Shown: one piece after another, positions 34,951 to 46,980 of the stretch
Layout: each line of letters opens with the position of its first letter
How positions within the stretch are numbered: the first letter of the stretch is position 1
Source: Linnemannia schmuckeri
Taxonomy: Eukaryota > Mortierellomycota > Mortierellomycetes > Mortierellales > Mortierellaceae
Length of the DNA: 64,000 nucleotides
NCBI GenBank assembly: GCA_029449235.1
Contig: JANATG010000007.1
Span: 868,001 to 932,000 of the forward strand
Direction: 5' to 3'
Translations under genes and position numbers: made by a program
The notes under the pieces: model-generated
Told to the model about the DNA's origin: nothing
Database searches by the model: none
What the model saw: the letters and a program-made list of their open reading frames with translations, nothing else

Positions 34951-35393
34951 ATTACCCACCGAGGTACCGGTTCGTCATTGTCCACCACCCTCCGTCATAA
35001 TTCTCTCTTTTGTTGTCCAGAAAAGGACTTTCATAAATCTATCCACCTCCTTTTGAGAATTGTTTCAAGAATACTTCTAGGCATTCTGGAGACCTTCTGT
35101 GGAGCAAATGAGGGACGAGAGAAAAAGAGAAAGGGAGCGGCAGACTGGACGTTCATATATATGATGTTTCCCAGAAACATCTTCTCCGATATCACACGAT
35201 TGGCCCCGTGCCGGTCAGGTTCGTCGGGTGCACTGGTGAATACGATTGGTTCCTCGAGAATAGAGTTTACTTTTTCGACTGGACCCTGGCTTCTTTCTTT
35301 GCTTGATTATCTGTGGTGTCCCTCGTTTTCGTGAGTTCCCTGTGGTTGGGTATCAGACTCAGGATAGGACGATGATGACGATGATGATAATGA

Positions 35394-35399
<6 letters not shown>

Positions 35400-35433
<34 letters not shown>
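35400..35433. repeat. (AG)n microsatellite
   Basis: About 17 AG dinucleotides. Confidence 0.95.
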
Positions 35434-35435
<2 letters not shown>

Positions 35436-36657
35436 ATAGGGTCTGATGGGAATTCTGCCCTGACGGCCTCTCTCTCTTGTCCGTCGGTCTGGTCGCTACC
35501 AGCTCCGGTTCGAAATCGGGCCAAGGGTCCTTCTTCCTTTTCTCTTTTTGTTTCAGCCTTTCTATGTCGTGACCCAAATAAAGTGCGAGAGCAGAAAGAG
35601 TTTGATCACACTTTTCGACTTCTAAAATTCCGGTGAATGATCGGTCGAATGTTTTGCATGTGGTTTTTCTTTTGGCGGAAGAAGGGTCGGTCGGTCGCTT
35701 GAAGGATGTAGTGGAATAGAAAAGGGATCATGAATGTGACAAACACATAACAATCAAAGGAAGGCATATGACCATAGGATAAACGGGATTGATAATGGCT
35801 TTTTTGCTTGCTGTTGTTACGCATCCATCTTTGCATCCATTCTCCCACCACCACCTGCACGAAAGAAGAGCAGCGTGACCTTTTTACCGCCCCTTCTCAT
35901 TCTTTTTCTTCTTTCTACACTAAACACGTCCATGCCGAACAACAAGAATGGTAAAAAAAAGGACCATTTGAGAGATCGGAAGGGAGAGGAAGAAGGATGC
36001 ATGCGATGCGTGTTGCGGGTGGCACAAAAATAGTGTCGTTGAAAAAAACCATTGATCTGCTCAATACAACAACAAAGTATATGTCCCGTGTAGCTTGGCA
36101 TGCTCTTCCCTTCCTTCCCTTCCCTTTCTTCCTCTCTTCTCCTTATTTACTCTCTCTCCCTTCCTCCTCCCACATGATGGGATGACCACAATGAAATAAG
36201 CATGCAGATAAAATAAAATTGTAGAAAGTACAAAATTACGGTCGTACCGACCGGCTGACATGTCTTCCTCTTACTTTTACTCTCTACTTGCCACCTGTCA
36301 CTTGTCATTTGGCGCTACCTTTATTATTTGCTCCCTTACACGGTAAATGCCAATAGAGGTAGCTGTAAGGCAAGGCAGGATCGAAAGAAGTAGTTAGGAT
36401 AAACGCGCAAACATACCGAGAGGAAGCGGTGGCTATTGCTACTACAACACGCGAATTGAAAAGGCTGGACATGGACATGGGCCCTATAGATGTGCGTCTC
36501 GCAAGATGTGGAAGGAGACAAAGATAGCATTTGTCCATTGCCATGCCAGTTCAGCCCGTTAATGTTCTGATGATGGTTCAAATGAGACGGTAGGCATGTA
36601 GATGAGAGCAAAATTTGTATTAGGAGAGTCGATAAATACTAATGGGCGTGATGAATG

Positions 36658-36679
36658 GTATGTATGTATGTATGTATAT
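36658..36679. repeat. (GTAT)n microsatellite
   Basis: About five GTAT tetramers followed by a short TA run. Confidence 0.85.
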
Positions 36680-37294
36680 ATGTTTGAATTGTATGAAATG
36701 TAGGGTGGTGGTGATGAATGGTGGCTCACGACCGAGGAGTGACCACCACCACCTCTTCTCTCACCTTGCTCATTTCCCCTGTTTCCCCTGCTTCACCGTA
36801 TTTGAAGCATAGCATCTCATACATGTAGCTCGGATGGGGGCTTGAAGAGTAAATGACTCGTGGTAAGGATTGTTGCTCATCCACATGTCCCTAAAAACTG
36901 TTGTTATTTTATGAGATGATTGTGTGCGTATGTGGAAAGTGGAAATGAAAGAAGCAAACTATTTTTTTTTTCAGAAATAGATGGACGGACGCTTTGTTCG
37001 GAGCCGTTTGCCTTTTATGTCTATCCACTCTCACGTAGTCGTGACCTAACTTCCTATGGCACAATAAAACACCATTTCTTTAACTGTTGTTTAGATCGAT
37101 AATACGCCCAGCATGTGCGTGTGTGTGGTATCTTGAGTTCTAATATCCACTCGTCATCTCTATTGGCACCCCATGCGACTAATGATTCGTTGTTTTTGTT
37201 TTTATGATGGTGATGTTGATGATGGTGCCTAAAAGATCAACGTATGGACTCTTCGAAATATACGGTGAAGAAAACACTATTAGATTAATGCCAG

Positions 37295-37298
<4 letters not shown>

Positions 37299-37332
<34 letters not shown>
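37299..37332. repeat. Poly-T run
   Basis: 34 consecutive T residues, preceded by a C, in intergenic DNA. Confidence 0.95.
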
Positions 37333-38506
37333 CTATCATCGTTGGTTAATGGATGATAATTAATAGGCGATTAACTATCACCATCCTCTTTATCAAAACC
37401 AGGCGGATCCTATTTGCTAGTTTCTACAATTCCATCTTATATATTTTGTATTCTTTTGGATTTCTGGCAGAACTGATACCCGTCCTCTGGGCAATCGTGG
37501 CGTCTCCAAGTGGCCTGGATAAAAAATACAAAAGAGGACGGCAAAAAGGACGATGGTGGCCAATTGGCTACTGAAGACGCCTCATTTCCCTCCAAGGCGG
37601 AACCCTCTCGTCCACGTCTTCCCCCTGATGAATGTTTTGGCTTTTGTAGAGAGAAGACGATCTCGAGAGAGGCCAAGCGGTGTATCAGTGAGTATGAATG
37701 GATGAAGAAAGTAGAGAAAGTGGCAGATAGTAAATGAGGCGGGCAAAGAGGAAGGGGGGATGGTAACAGCAGGCTAGACAGGCTAGACAGGCAAGCAGGC
37801 AAAGCAAGGGTTGTGGATGAGGAGGGCAGGCATCAAAAGCGAGAAACAATAAAAAAAAAAGAGGGTTGCATGTGTGTGTGTATGTTGCACTAAACAATAA
37901 CCAATTGAATTCAAATCAACAATCAAGCAATATAATTTTTTCGACTGAATGAAGAAATAATTCAATCGGAAGCGAAAGAAAGAAGAGGAAAAAAAAAAAG
38001 CACGAGTAAGACCAAGCACATAAGCACACGACTTTGATGGCAGGCAAACAGGCAGATAGGCAACTCACATAAAAAAAAAAAAAAAGGTTTTTCTTCATTG
38101 TCCTCCTCTCTTTTCACTTCTTTCTTTCCTTCTTCCCTTTTTTTTTTGTCTTCTCTCTATTGTTTTATTTCCTTCTCCACTTCTCCATTGTTGTCTCCCT
38201 TTCCTCTCTCATTCTCTCTTCTCGATTCTCTCTTTGTTTGTCTCCCTCTTTGTCGCCATCATTCTCTCTTCTTCACTCTCATTCCAACACCACACTCCCA
38301 TTGCCCTGCTTTCACCCTTCCCGCCTACACCCCTCCTTCTCCACCGAAAGGAAGACCCTTACACTCGCCTTACACAAAAAACAACTCCGCCCTATCTTTG
38401 CACTAGTCTTTCCTGCACTTGTCTTTAACTCATTCAGACACACGTCCTTTACTCTTCAACGATATCCATACTGTCGTCCCTCAGCGTGGCATCGCTTGCT
38501 GCAGCC

Positions 38507-39670
38507 ATGATCAGCTTCATCAACCCTCTCCACAACAGAGACCACCGCCAGGTCGCCCCCTCCACTCCTTCCCCATCCTCTACTCCGCCTCCAAAATCAT
38601 ATCCACATTCACATTCACTCTCACGCCAGCAGCAGCAACATAACCAGTTCTTTCAAAGCAAGGATCAGCTCCACCCCGACCAAAAGAATCCTTCAGACCA
38701 CAACAAGCCAAGATACTACTCCATCTTCAGCGAACTCACCACCCAGGTCGACCAGCGTGAGCGTGCCCTTCAGCAGTTTCCCTGCGAGGAGCGCCATTCG
38801 TACAACCCCCATTATCAACACAACCTCGTCTCCTCCCCTACCTATTCGTCCTCTCCTTCGCTCTGCCCATCCTCCGCCGGATCATCACCTTCCTCTGCCT
38901 ACTCCTCCAACAGCTCAAACTCGTCTCTCTCAAGAGCAACTGGCACTCGCACCTTGAACCAGGAGCAGTCCAACAAGCAGCAGCAGGACCACCACTATTA
39001 CCGCCATTACAACCGTCGCCAGAACCAGCGCCATTATGCCTACCAACAGCAGAACGAGCACTACCATGATGATTGGATGTTTGGAATCTCTGAGGATGAT
39101 ACCTACAATAGTGGCGCCTCCATGACCTGTGCTCAGCCTCAAGATCCTCTTATCCTTGTCAACACCTCCTCTTCGTCCAAGGCTCCCTCCCTGAACGGAT
39201 CTTTACGGTCATCCATCTCGCGCAAGGTCTCTAATGGTTCTCTGTCTGTCGCCACCCAGATCCCGGCTAAGAACCGCCGATCCATAGTTACATTCTCTCC
39301 CGTAGTTCTCCACCATCCTGCACCAGGTCAGGAGTTCACCGCCCTGCTGTCGTCGTCCTTTGCGTCCACTTCCCAATCATCTGCTTCCGCCAAGCTTTTG
39401 CCTAGCATTGCAGAATCTCCGAAGGGTCTGAACAGTAGCATGGCGATGGCTACTGCGAAAGCCGAATCGACCATGGTCGTCCAAAAACAACTACAAGAGC
39501 CAGTCTGTGCCGGTCGCATGACTGCCAAGCAGTCCTTGATGCGCATTGCCCAACTTTCCAAGGATCAAGATGGTTGGTGCTCCCACAAGGCAGGCCAATA
39601 TACCCAGGGCTATGCCGAGGCCCGATCTCGCGGGATGAAGCTTGACGGTCGCCGTGCACGTCGTCTCTAA
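38507..39670 (+). CDS. Ser/Gln-rich protein of unknown function (387 aa)
   Basis: A single exon. I set the start at the ATG at 38507 (MISFINPLHNRDH), because the frame upstream to 38486 opens only with a GTG. The product is Ser/Gln/His-rich over the first 200 residues. More complex blocks are YYSIFSELTTQVDQRERAL (about 65-85), DDWMFGISEDDTY (about 190), a basic Ser-rich patch (SRKVSNGS, KNRRSIVTFSP) that could be phosphorylated, and a C terminus with AGRMTAKQSLMRIAQLSKDQ followed by an Arg-rich end. There is no membrane segment or signal peptide. Codon third positions are G/C-rich like real exons here and a CT-rich leader precedes it, so I think it is a gene; the function is not known. Confidence 0.75.
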   Translation: MISFINPLHNRDHRQVAPSTPSPSSTPPPKSYPHSHSLSRQQQQHNQFFQSKDQLHPDQKNPSDHNKPRYYSIFSELTTQVDQRERALQQFPCEERHSYNPHYQHNLVSSPTYSSSPSLCPSSAGSSPSSAYSSNSSNSSLSRATGTRTLNQEQSNKQQQDHHYYRHYNRRQNQRHYAYQQQNEHYHDDWMFGISEDDTYNSGASMTCAQPQDPLILVNTSSSSKAPSLNGSLRSSISRKVSNGSLSVATQIPAKNRRSIVTFSPVVLHHPAPGQEFTALLSSSFASTSQSSASAKLLPSIAESPKGLNSSMAMATAKAESTMVVQKQLQEPVCAGRMTAKQSLMRIAQLSKDQDGWCSHKAGQYTQGYAEARSRGMKLDGRRARRL

Positions 39671-41380
39671 ACAAGCGGTCGGACAGCCCTTTCTAGCCGT
39701 TCATGGAGGACGAGACGCGTAAACAAGACAACACCAGTTGGCAACACGGTGTCACTCTTTCTTTATTTTTCTATTTTTCTATTTTTTTATTTTTCTTGTC
39801 GCTTTTCTCATATAGTCTTTTGAAGCCTTTTTTCGTCTTCGCCTCCCCACTCTTTCTCATTATTCTTTTTCTTTGTCCTTGTATATTTTTTTTTTTTTTT
39901 TTTCGTGTTTATTGTAACCCTATTGTAAAACATTTCAAAAACCTTTTCAAGGTTGTTCCATAGCTTCTTCAAAAAACTCCGATTGTATAAAACTGTTCTT
40001 TTACTTGAAAACTCTGCCCTCTCAATATTCAATGGTTTTTTGTTGTTGGTATATGTGGTGTATGCATGATCTACGGGGAAAAAGTACCTGACATACTCGC
40101 TGGCTGGCTGTATGATGAGGTAGATGGGTTGTTTGGTCCCATGAGACAACTGAATTGTCTGTCATACAGAGAATCTTGCAGGATCTGGGAGAAAATCAAA
40201 GAGCTTGTTTGTATCCTTTGTGTATCTCTCGCTCGTTCCATGACCTCGTTGACTTTTTCTTCCCTTCTTCTTCCTCCTTCCTCCCTTCCTTCTCTGCCCC
40301 CTTCGTTCCCTTCTTGAGAGCACATGTGCCCACTCAGGGATTTTCAAAAAGCAAATCGAAGGGAAACAAGAGAGACGCGATGATGTTCGTCAAGCCATTG
40401 TGATACCAAAAGACTTTTTTTTTGAGCCTCGGGAAGGGCCGCAAACAAATTGTTTATAGACATTTTTATTTTATCGGACCTTTCTCCCTTCCTCCTGTGC
40501 CAAGAGAAAGGGGGGGGGGGGGGGGAAACAGACAGGAACAATGCACACGGAACACAAGACGAGCCTTTCCCATCATTGGTTTATTTGTTTTGTTCTACGC
40601 CTTTTGTAGCTACGTGTTATTATTCCTTGAAAGGGAAGAGGGGAGTGGGGAGTGGTTAAACCCTGCGGGGATGAACGAAAATAGGAGGGAGGTGGGTGTA
40701 GTGTACAGTGCTGTACACAGGAGGTTGCGCAAGCGAAAGAGAAAGGGAGAAGGATAGAGAGAGGATAGCTAGACAGATAGACAGTAGATGACGAGTATGT
40801 ATGCGTAACGAGTGACAAAGGGTGAAAATGGCTAGGAGATACGAGATACGAGAGGTTGGGGCGAGAAAAAGGGAGACAGAGATGAGGGTAATTCGGCAGT
40901 AACAGGTAGGAAGGGTGAGACGGGTTGGATTTGACTTCTGCCCGGGCGAAATAAGTACGCGAACCAGGCGAGAGTACCAAGAAAGGAGAGAGAGAGAGAG
41001 AGTGGGACAAGGTTGACGCGCTCTTGAGCCTTTGGGTATGCGCCTGTTCGTGTCTCTTTCTTTGTCTCTCTCTTTGTTTCTCTATCCTCTCTCTTTGTTT
41101 CTCTCTTTTTGTTTCTCTCTCCCCGTTTTTTCATTTATCGTTTTACCTTTGCTTACCTGAGTATCAAAGCGCGTTCATCTTTCATTTCCTCCGTGTGTAA
41201 TAATAGGGATGTCAATGAGGCACCGGCGCCTTTTTTTTCCCTTGTTCATTCCCATCTCTCGTTATATCTGGCAGATGCATGGTGAGAGAGGATGGACAGA
41301 ATGGAGAGGATGGAGAGAATTGAGGCCGAGACCACAACAGAAATGAATAATAGACGCAGCTCACGACTCACCAACTCACC

Positions 41381-41437
41381 ACTCATCCACCACTCATTCA
41401 CCACTCATTCACCACTCATTCACCACCCATTCACCAC
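41381..41437. repeat. 11-bp minisatellite (CATTCACCACT)n
   Basis: About five copies of CATTCACCACT, the last ones with single substitutions. Confidence 0.9.
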
Positions 41438-42456
41438 ACCACCCCCTATATGCTTACCACATATTCATACATCTTTTCATTTTGCACATGCAGTATCTAT
41501 ATGTCTATCTTTCATCTAACTACAGGGTCTTGGATAGGTGCGAAACAACACTAGTGCATTTAAAAAATGACGCTTTATGAGCGAACCCTACTCTTCCTAC
41601 TGCTTTTCATCTCGTCTCTACTTCTTTTTCTGCTCTTCAGTTGGAGTAGTCTTTTTAGCAGGGTCTGGCTCAGAGTCAGGTTCAGGGACACAATTATATG
41701 TCTTAACTGCCCTCTTTTTTTTCCGCCCTCTCCTTTTCTTTCCTTTGCCCCTTTCTCTCTCCACCCCCTCGCATTCGCATATCGCATATGAAATATGTGC
41801 TCTCACTCTTCTCTGTTTTCATATCCGAAAGCAAGTGCGTCAGCCAAGCAGAATTGAGAAACGCCCGATGATAAGGAGCGCAATTGTGATGCGATTCGGT
41901 GTGATGAGGTGCTGGGGGTGTTCTTAGGTGGTTGTTTTCCTGAAATAGCAACATAGGTGGAGGTGGAGGCGAAGTTGACTTTCTCTCCTCCTTTTCCTAC
42001 ATGACGATGGCAGGCAGGCTGCGCGAGAAGTTGTGTGGTTGTTGTTAGGCGGTGTATAGATACCGAACGCAGATAGCAAGATACGAAAATTATTCCCGAC
42101 TGGGAAGCAAAACGCGAGAAAATAAATAACATTTTCGTCCCGGCCTACATGTATGTTCAAATGGCATATAAAAAAAGTGCAGAGTGTGTTAGTTTCCAGC
42201 TGCTGCAAATTGGGGTCATTCTGGGAGTTCATTTCCGGCATGGGAAGAATTATCCCTAAACTCAAAGCCAACCCCCCTTGCTTCTATTCTGGGGTCTGGG
42301 AAGAAAAATGAGTAGAGAAATGAACTGCAAAAAAGTGGGCTCCAGAACGCGGAATAAGGGCAATCCCAACGGAAGATGTGCAGTGGGACCGATGGTAATT
42401 GTTATGAAAAAGAAATGAATGCGTTCAATGATATACCCGCTTCTACCCGCCTGATG

Positions 42457-42486
42457 CTGGGAGCCATGATGGCTTCCCGCTCCCAG
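42457..42486. promoter_or_regulatory. Inverted repeat upstream of the kinase gene
   Basis: CTGGGAGC and GCTCCCAG form a perfect 8-bp inverted repeat around a 14-base centre; an overlapping GGGAGCC/GGCTTCCC pair gives an alternative hairpin. It lies 210 bp upstream of the assumed ATG. A protein-binding site or chance structure are both possible. Confidence 0.35.
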
Positions 42487-42696
42487 AACTTCCCCTGAAC
42501 GCGACCTTCAAAAATATCGATCTTTAGAATTGTTAACTTTTATGTTTCATAATGACCTGACTTTGTGACTGCCCCCCTATCATTGAGGAATGTCATTTTC
42601 TTCTTTTTGCACTTGACTCCTTGCTGTTCCTCATTCATTCGTTCGTACACCTCTGTCTACCTCTCATTCCGCCAGGCGAACGGGATCCTTTTGAGA

Positions 42697-43188
42697 ATGT
42701 ATCTTCTTAACACGACCAAGCTTCTGCATGAGAACCCATACACGGGTGACAGGATTATTAAAGCCAGCATCGTCCACCTCGAACCCTCATTACTACGTGA
42801 CGCCCTGAAGGCACAACAACAACAGCAGCAGGCATACGACAATAGTACCGGCGAAAAGGATATTCTCTCAGAGCTCGGTCTGACGCAAGACAGGAGCGAC
42901 AAGTCAGGAACTGGAACTGCTGAGACGACACAGAAAGGTCCTGAATTGGTTGCTATCAAGTTCTTGTCGAGCTCTACATCTTACGCCGACGGATTCGATA
43001 GCTCGTCTGATGATGATGAAGAAGACGAGGAAGGAAGCGATGGTGATACTTCACAACAGCGACAAAGACCATTGGCGCATGGGTGGACTGCAATAGGTCA
43101 CACTGATGCTCCACAGAGAGTAAAGTTTGGCCTCAAAGCCAAGCGTGAGATTGCAGCGCTTCGCGCCGCCCAAGGGCATCGCAATGTA

Positions 43189-43224
<36 letters not shown>

Positions 43225-45382
43225 TTTTTTTTATTTTTTATTTTTTTTTTTTCGCGTGCGCGTATCTTTTTTTTTGCTGCAATTTTATCATGCTACGACA
43301 AAAGATTCTAACAGCTACAATTGTATTGATGCTAGGTGGTGCCGTTCTTGGGATTCACAGGTCATAAAAAGCCCAACCTGTTTCACAAACCCCGCAAACA
43401 GGAAGAGGACTCATCGCCGGCACATCTGGGCATTTCATCTGGACCCCTTGGAGGATCACTCTTTGGATCGACCTTGCCTCTTGGCAAGAGTCTTTTCCAG
43501 TCAGACGCAGGAGGCATCCCGACATCGACATTAACCCTGCTGCAACCATCATCGACTTCAATTCTCGAGGACGGTCCCCAGAGCCTATTTGCGCCCTTCC
43601 GCCAAAGTTCAGGATGGGACAGCGACGGTTACGATTCTGATGCCAGCGAGGACATACACGAGATTGACTCCAATAGCTCTGCCGAGGCAAAGCTTCACCA
43701 CTTTCACAGGATATTCTCGCGTCAGCCAGGACCTGGTGGGATCATCTTGCCGCTGGTTCATAACTCGTTGCAGGATCTTATCCAGATTGGCTGGACAAAG
43801 ACGAGACCCTTTATGGTAGAGACATGCATGCGACAGATCCTGGAAGGGCTTGCTTGGATTCATGATGAGGCTGGGCTGATTCATAGAGATATCTCGGCAG
43901 GGAACATCTTGGTCACGATCGCACCTGGAGGATACAGAGACGAGCAGATGAGTGTGGTGCAGGACCGAAAGGACGGGAAGGGTCGTGGCTTTGTCCAATG
44001 TCTCATCTCTGACTTTGGCTGTGCTACCTTTCATTTTACCTCGGACACAACTACTGATGCCGTCCAACATGACAAGGAAAAGGTGGTAGATGAAGATAGT
44101 CAACACAGCTACTACCGACCTGAGCAGAAGCGTCAACAGGGACTTACCTTTGAAGTCGGCACAAGGTATGCAATTCTCCTTGTTAATTATTTCAGGCAAC
44201 TATCAATCGACTGCAGTTCTCTAAATTATCTCGCATTGTCTATGCTGCTTCTTAGGGCGTACCGAGCACCTGAGCTGTTGTTTTCTTCGGACAAGTACAC
44301 CAACGCAATTGACATTTGGTCCGCAGGAGTGCTGTTTGCAGAGATGTATCTCGGAAAACATCTCTTTGAGGCAGACTCGGATATTGGTCAAGTCTGCGCC
44401 ATCGTAAAGGTGCTTGGTACACCTACAGAGGAAAATTGGCCCGTAAGTGATACGCTTTTCTTCGTACTGCTTGTTTTCCACCTCTTCATCAAAGGATCAG
44501 GATCAAAAGCGAAATGGTGTTGATTGCTGAAAAAAAATTGATGTATGAATGTAGGAGTATAAGACGATGCCGGATTATGGCAAGTTGATATTCCAGGCAC
44601 TGGAGACCAACGATCTGGCCTCGATTCTTCTTGGCTCATCATCCTCGTCTACGTCGAACAAGGAGAACAATACTTCCGATTCGCTGACCAAAGACGACGA
44701 CGACAACGACAATGAGGAGGAGCCTGCGCCGCCAACTTCAATTTCCGAAGCGTCGTTCCGATTGATTGAGTGTATGGTTACATTTTCAGGAGCGAGACGA
44801 CCCTCAGCACGTCAGGCCCTCTCTAAGCTCCCTTCTTCTTCCTCCGATTCATCCGTGGATGAAAATGGCGAGCCCAAAGATGATGAGCTTCTAAGGGAGT
44901 GTATTCTGGATGTTCAGCAGGTCTTGAATGAGCTACAGCAATTGAAAGCACAGGAAGCGGATGAATCTGATGATGACGGACAAGGAGAAGGGGGTGGTAT
45001 GTTTATGTTTGGAAGTGAAGGACGAGGAGGAGGCTATGGCGCTGATGTTTCTGGTGGGCAAAATGCCGAATATGAGGGAGGAAGCGACGACGATGACGGC
45101 CAAAGATCAATTCGGTCAGACGACTTCTCAAGATATGATTTTCAATCAGGAACAGCAGCGGCAGTTGGACACAATGATGGACAGGAGCGGGGTCAACAGT
45201 TTGGGCGGGTGTTTGAGGGGTATGATGGACGTGAACACGAGTATCTGCCGTCTGCGTCTGTGTCTGAGCACGATGAAGGCGAAGTAACAGCCGAAGGGGT
45301 AGAGGAGGAAGATGGTGGACCGGTGAGGGCTGTCAAGCGGCATAGAGGTGTCAGTGAAGGTGACAGCAGCATTGATAGCTAG
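42697..45382 (+). CDS. CDK-family protein kinase, Csk1/CDK20-like, with acidic tail
   Basis: Exons 42697-43185, 43336-44165, 44256-44442 and 44555-45382 join in consistent phases; 777 residues. Kinase signs in order: VAIKF with the ATP-contacting lysine (about 89), a Ser/Asp/Glu insertion (about 100-130), PLVHNSLQDLIQIGW hinge region, HRDISAGN catalytic loop (about 345), DFG (about 388), GTR-AYRAPELL activation segment end across the exon 2/3 junction, and DIWSAGVLFAEM...VLGTPTEENWP...LPDY-type CMGC tail block. These match CDK20/Csk1 kinases, which activate other CDKs. The glycine loop is strongly changed (HENPYTGDRIIKA). Two long inserts and a 200-residue acidic tail exceed the usual length of about 300-350. 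The assumed ATG may not be the true start, because a splice-acceptor-like site precedes it in frame. Confidence 0.85.
43189..43223. repeat. (ATT)n microsatellite in kinase intron 1
   Basis: About 11 ATT trinucleotides start two bases after the GT of the 5' splice site, so repeat length directly alters the donor-flanking sequence. Confidence 0.95.
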
Positions 45383-46980
45383 CGGGCGTACGGTTAAAAT
45401 TTCTTGGTGTCATTTGTCAAAGCCATGACCTTGCTGAGAAGTAAGTAGAAGTCTATTACTGAAATGAATACAACAAAACACCACTATTGGTCTAAATACA
45501 TCTTTCCTGTGAACTCTCAGGGGAAGACGACAGTTGGACGATAAGTAGAGGAGAAGAGTGTGCATACCATGAAAGAAAACCGAGGCAGTGCGAAGAGAAA
45601 GGAGCATTGCTTCTTTCGTGGTTGTTCTTTGTTTGCGTTCGGTCGTTCGGCCTGGTTAGGCTTATCTTGTAGGGTGAAGGACGATATGGTCGGACACAAG
45701 ATGACTCTATTGAGAAAAACAACATTTGAGCATTGCATAACCATCATTGTCAACAAAGCACATAAGGCACCTACAACAAGGAAAGGAAATAAGGAAGGAA
45801 AGGAAAGTGAAGAAGAGGTCCAGGCGCCATTAGACATATGAAAAGGAAGGAGGCCCTTCTGGACCGGAAGAACACGTTCAGATTTTTTTTGTTCGAATGT
45901 ATCACGCGTTCCTCGTCGATTTAAAAAGGAAGAGCGAACGTTGTTTTTTAGACTTTGGAAGAAGGACGTTGCTATCATAGTAGGCATCTGTTTGAATGTT
46001 ACTTTCTTTACTTTCTATTTTTCGTTCATGAAGAATGAGAAAAAGGCTCTTCAAACATAGAAACTGCAGTTTGGTCTTCATGTGCTCAAGAACAGGGCCG
46101 CTTAAAGGAAGGAAGGACACTCTTTGTGGAATGGTTCCACCCGCAGTGTAATTTCTTTTTGCACATTGACAAAGGAGGTCGGAACAAGAGTGAGAAAAAA
46201 ACAAGAGGAACAAGTTGAAGTTGTTTGGTTGTTGTTCTTGTTTGTGTTTGTTTTTTTGTTTGTCTGAAGAAGGAGAGAGTTGGGTCGAGTGGACAGAAAC
46301 GAAGAAGCCCATTTTCGACCGATTATATACTTTGCACTCTCTCTTTTTGCTACCCAACTGGACAGCATACTCACGAACTCGGACCTGGCCCTTTTTCTTT
46401 TCATGTTGCGGCTACCTTGGGGGTTGTTACACAACCTCATGGACCTAACTCGTTTACCTTGATCAAAAACTTGAGCTTGCTTCGCTGTCGCTTGGTTTGT
46501 TTATTGTATCTGCGTTGTTTGCATTGTTATTCACGCCAAGGAAGATAGCACTTCTGCTTTGTTTTCTTTTTTATTCCTGCATTCAATTTAGAGTCCATGG
46601 ACACTCGTCCTACTCAATCAGCCGCTCGCTCACCCTTTGGCCTTCGTTAAACATTTTGAACTGTTGAAAGTTGTGAGGAAACAGAGAAAGGGGATTGAGG
46701 AGCGCAGGGTTGAACGAAGAGACACCAGGGGAGGATGCATAGAATTGATAAAAAGGTAGACTTATTTTCGCATTTTTATTTTTTTTTGTTTTTCTCTCCT
46801 TGACTTTGTGCTTCTCTTGCAAATCCATACCCACCACCACTCACCGCCATCCTCCTCCTCCTTCTCCTCCTCCTCTTTCTTTTACCATCGTACCACCCTT
46901 TTACCCTCTCTCCTCTTACTACCCTTACTATCCCTCACTTTTCTAACTTCCATTTTATACCACCTGTCAACACTTATACA
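45383..46980. other. Intergenic region, kinase to permease pseudogene
   Basis: No gene is recognised. The last 150 bases are pyrimidine- and CA-rich and look like the old promoter and leader of the permease pseudogene. Confidence 0.5.

Larger units (their letters stand above)
30881..38506. other. 7.6-kb gene-poor region with satellites
   Basis: No gene with recognisable family features was found on either strand. It holds a degenerate repeat array, pentamer and hexamer satellites, an (AG)n, a (GTAT)n, a 34-T run, and ORFs that are only low-complexity translations. The right 400 bases are CT-rich and probably form the core promoter and leader of the Ser-rich gene. Non-coding RNAs without strong sequence signatures could be present. 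Confidence 0.5.
39671..42696. other. 3-kb intergenic region before the kinase gene
   Basis: No gene is recognised. It contains T-rich 3' flank DNA of the Ser-rich gene, an 11-bp minisatellite, a poly-G run near 40512, and a palindrome about 210 bp before the kinase start. A pyrimidine stretch ending CCGCCAG at 42675 resembles a 3' splice site, so a 5' non-coding or coding exon of the kinase may lie here. Confidence 0.5.

Noticed and set aside
38486..38506. Upstream start for the Ser-rich protein
   Set aside because: The frame there begins with GTG, which is not a normal start in fungal nuclear genes; the first ATG is at 38507.
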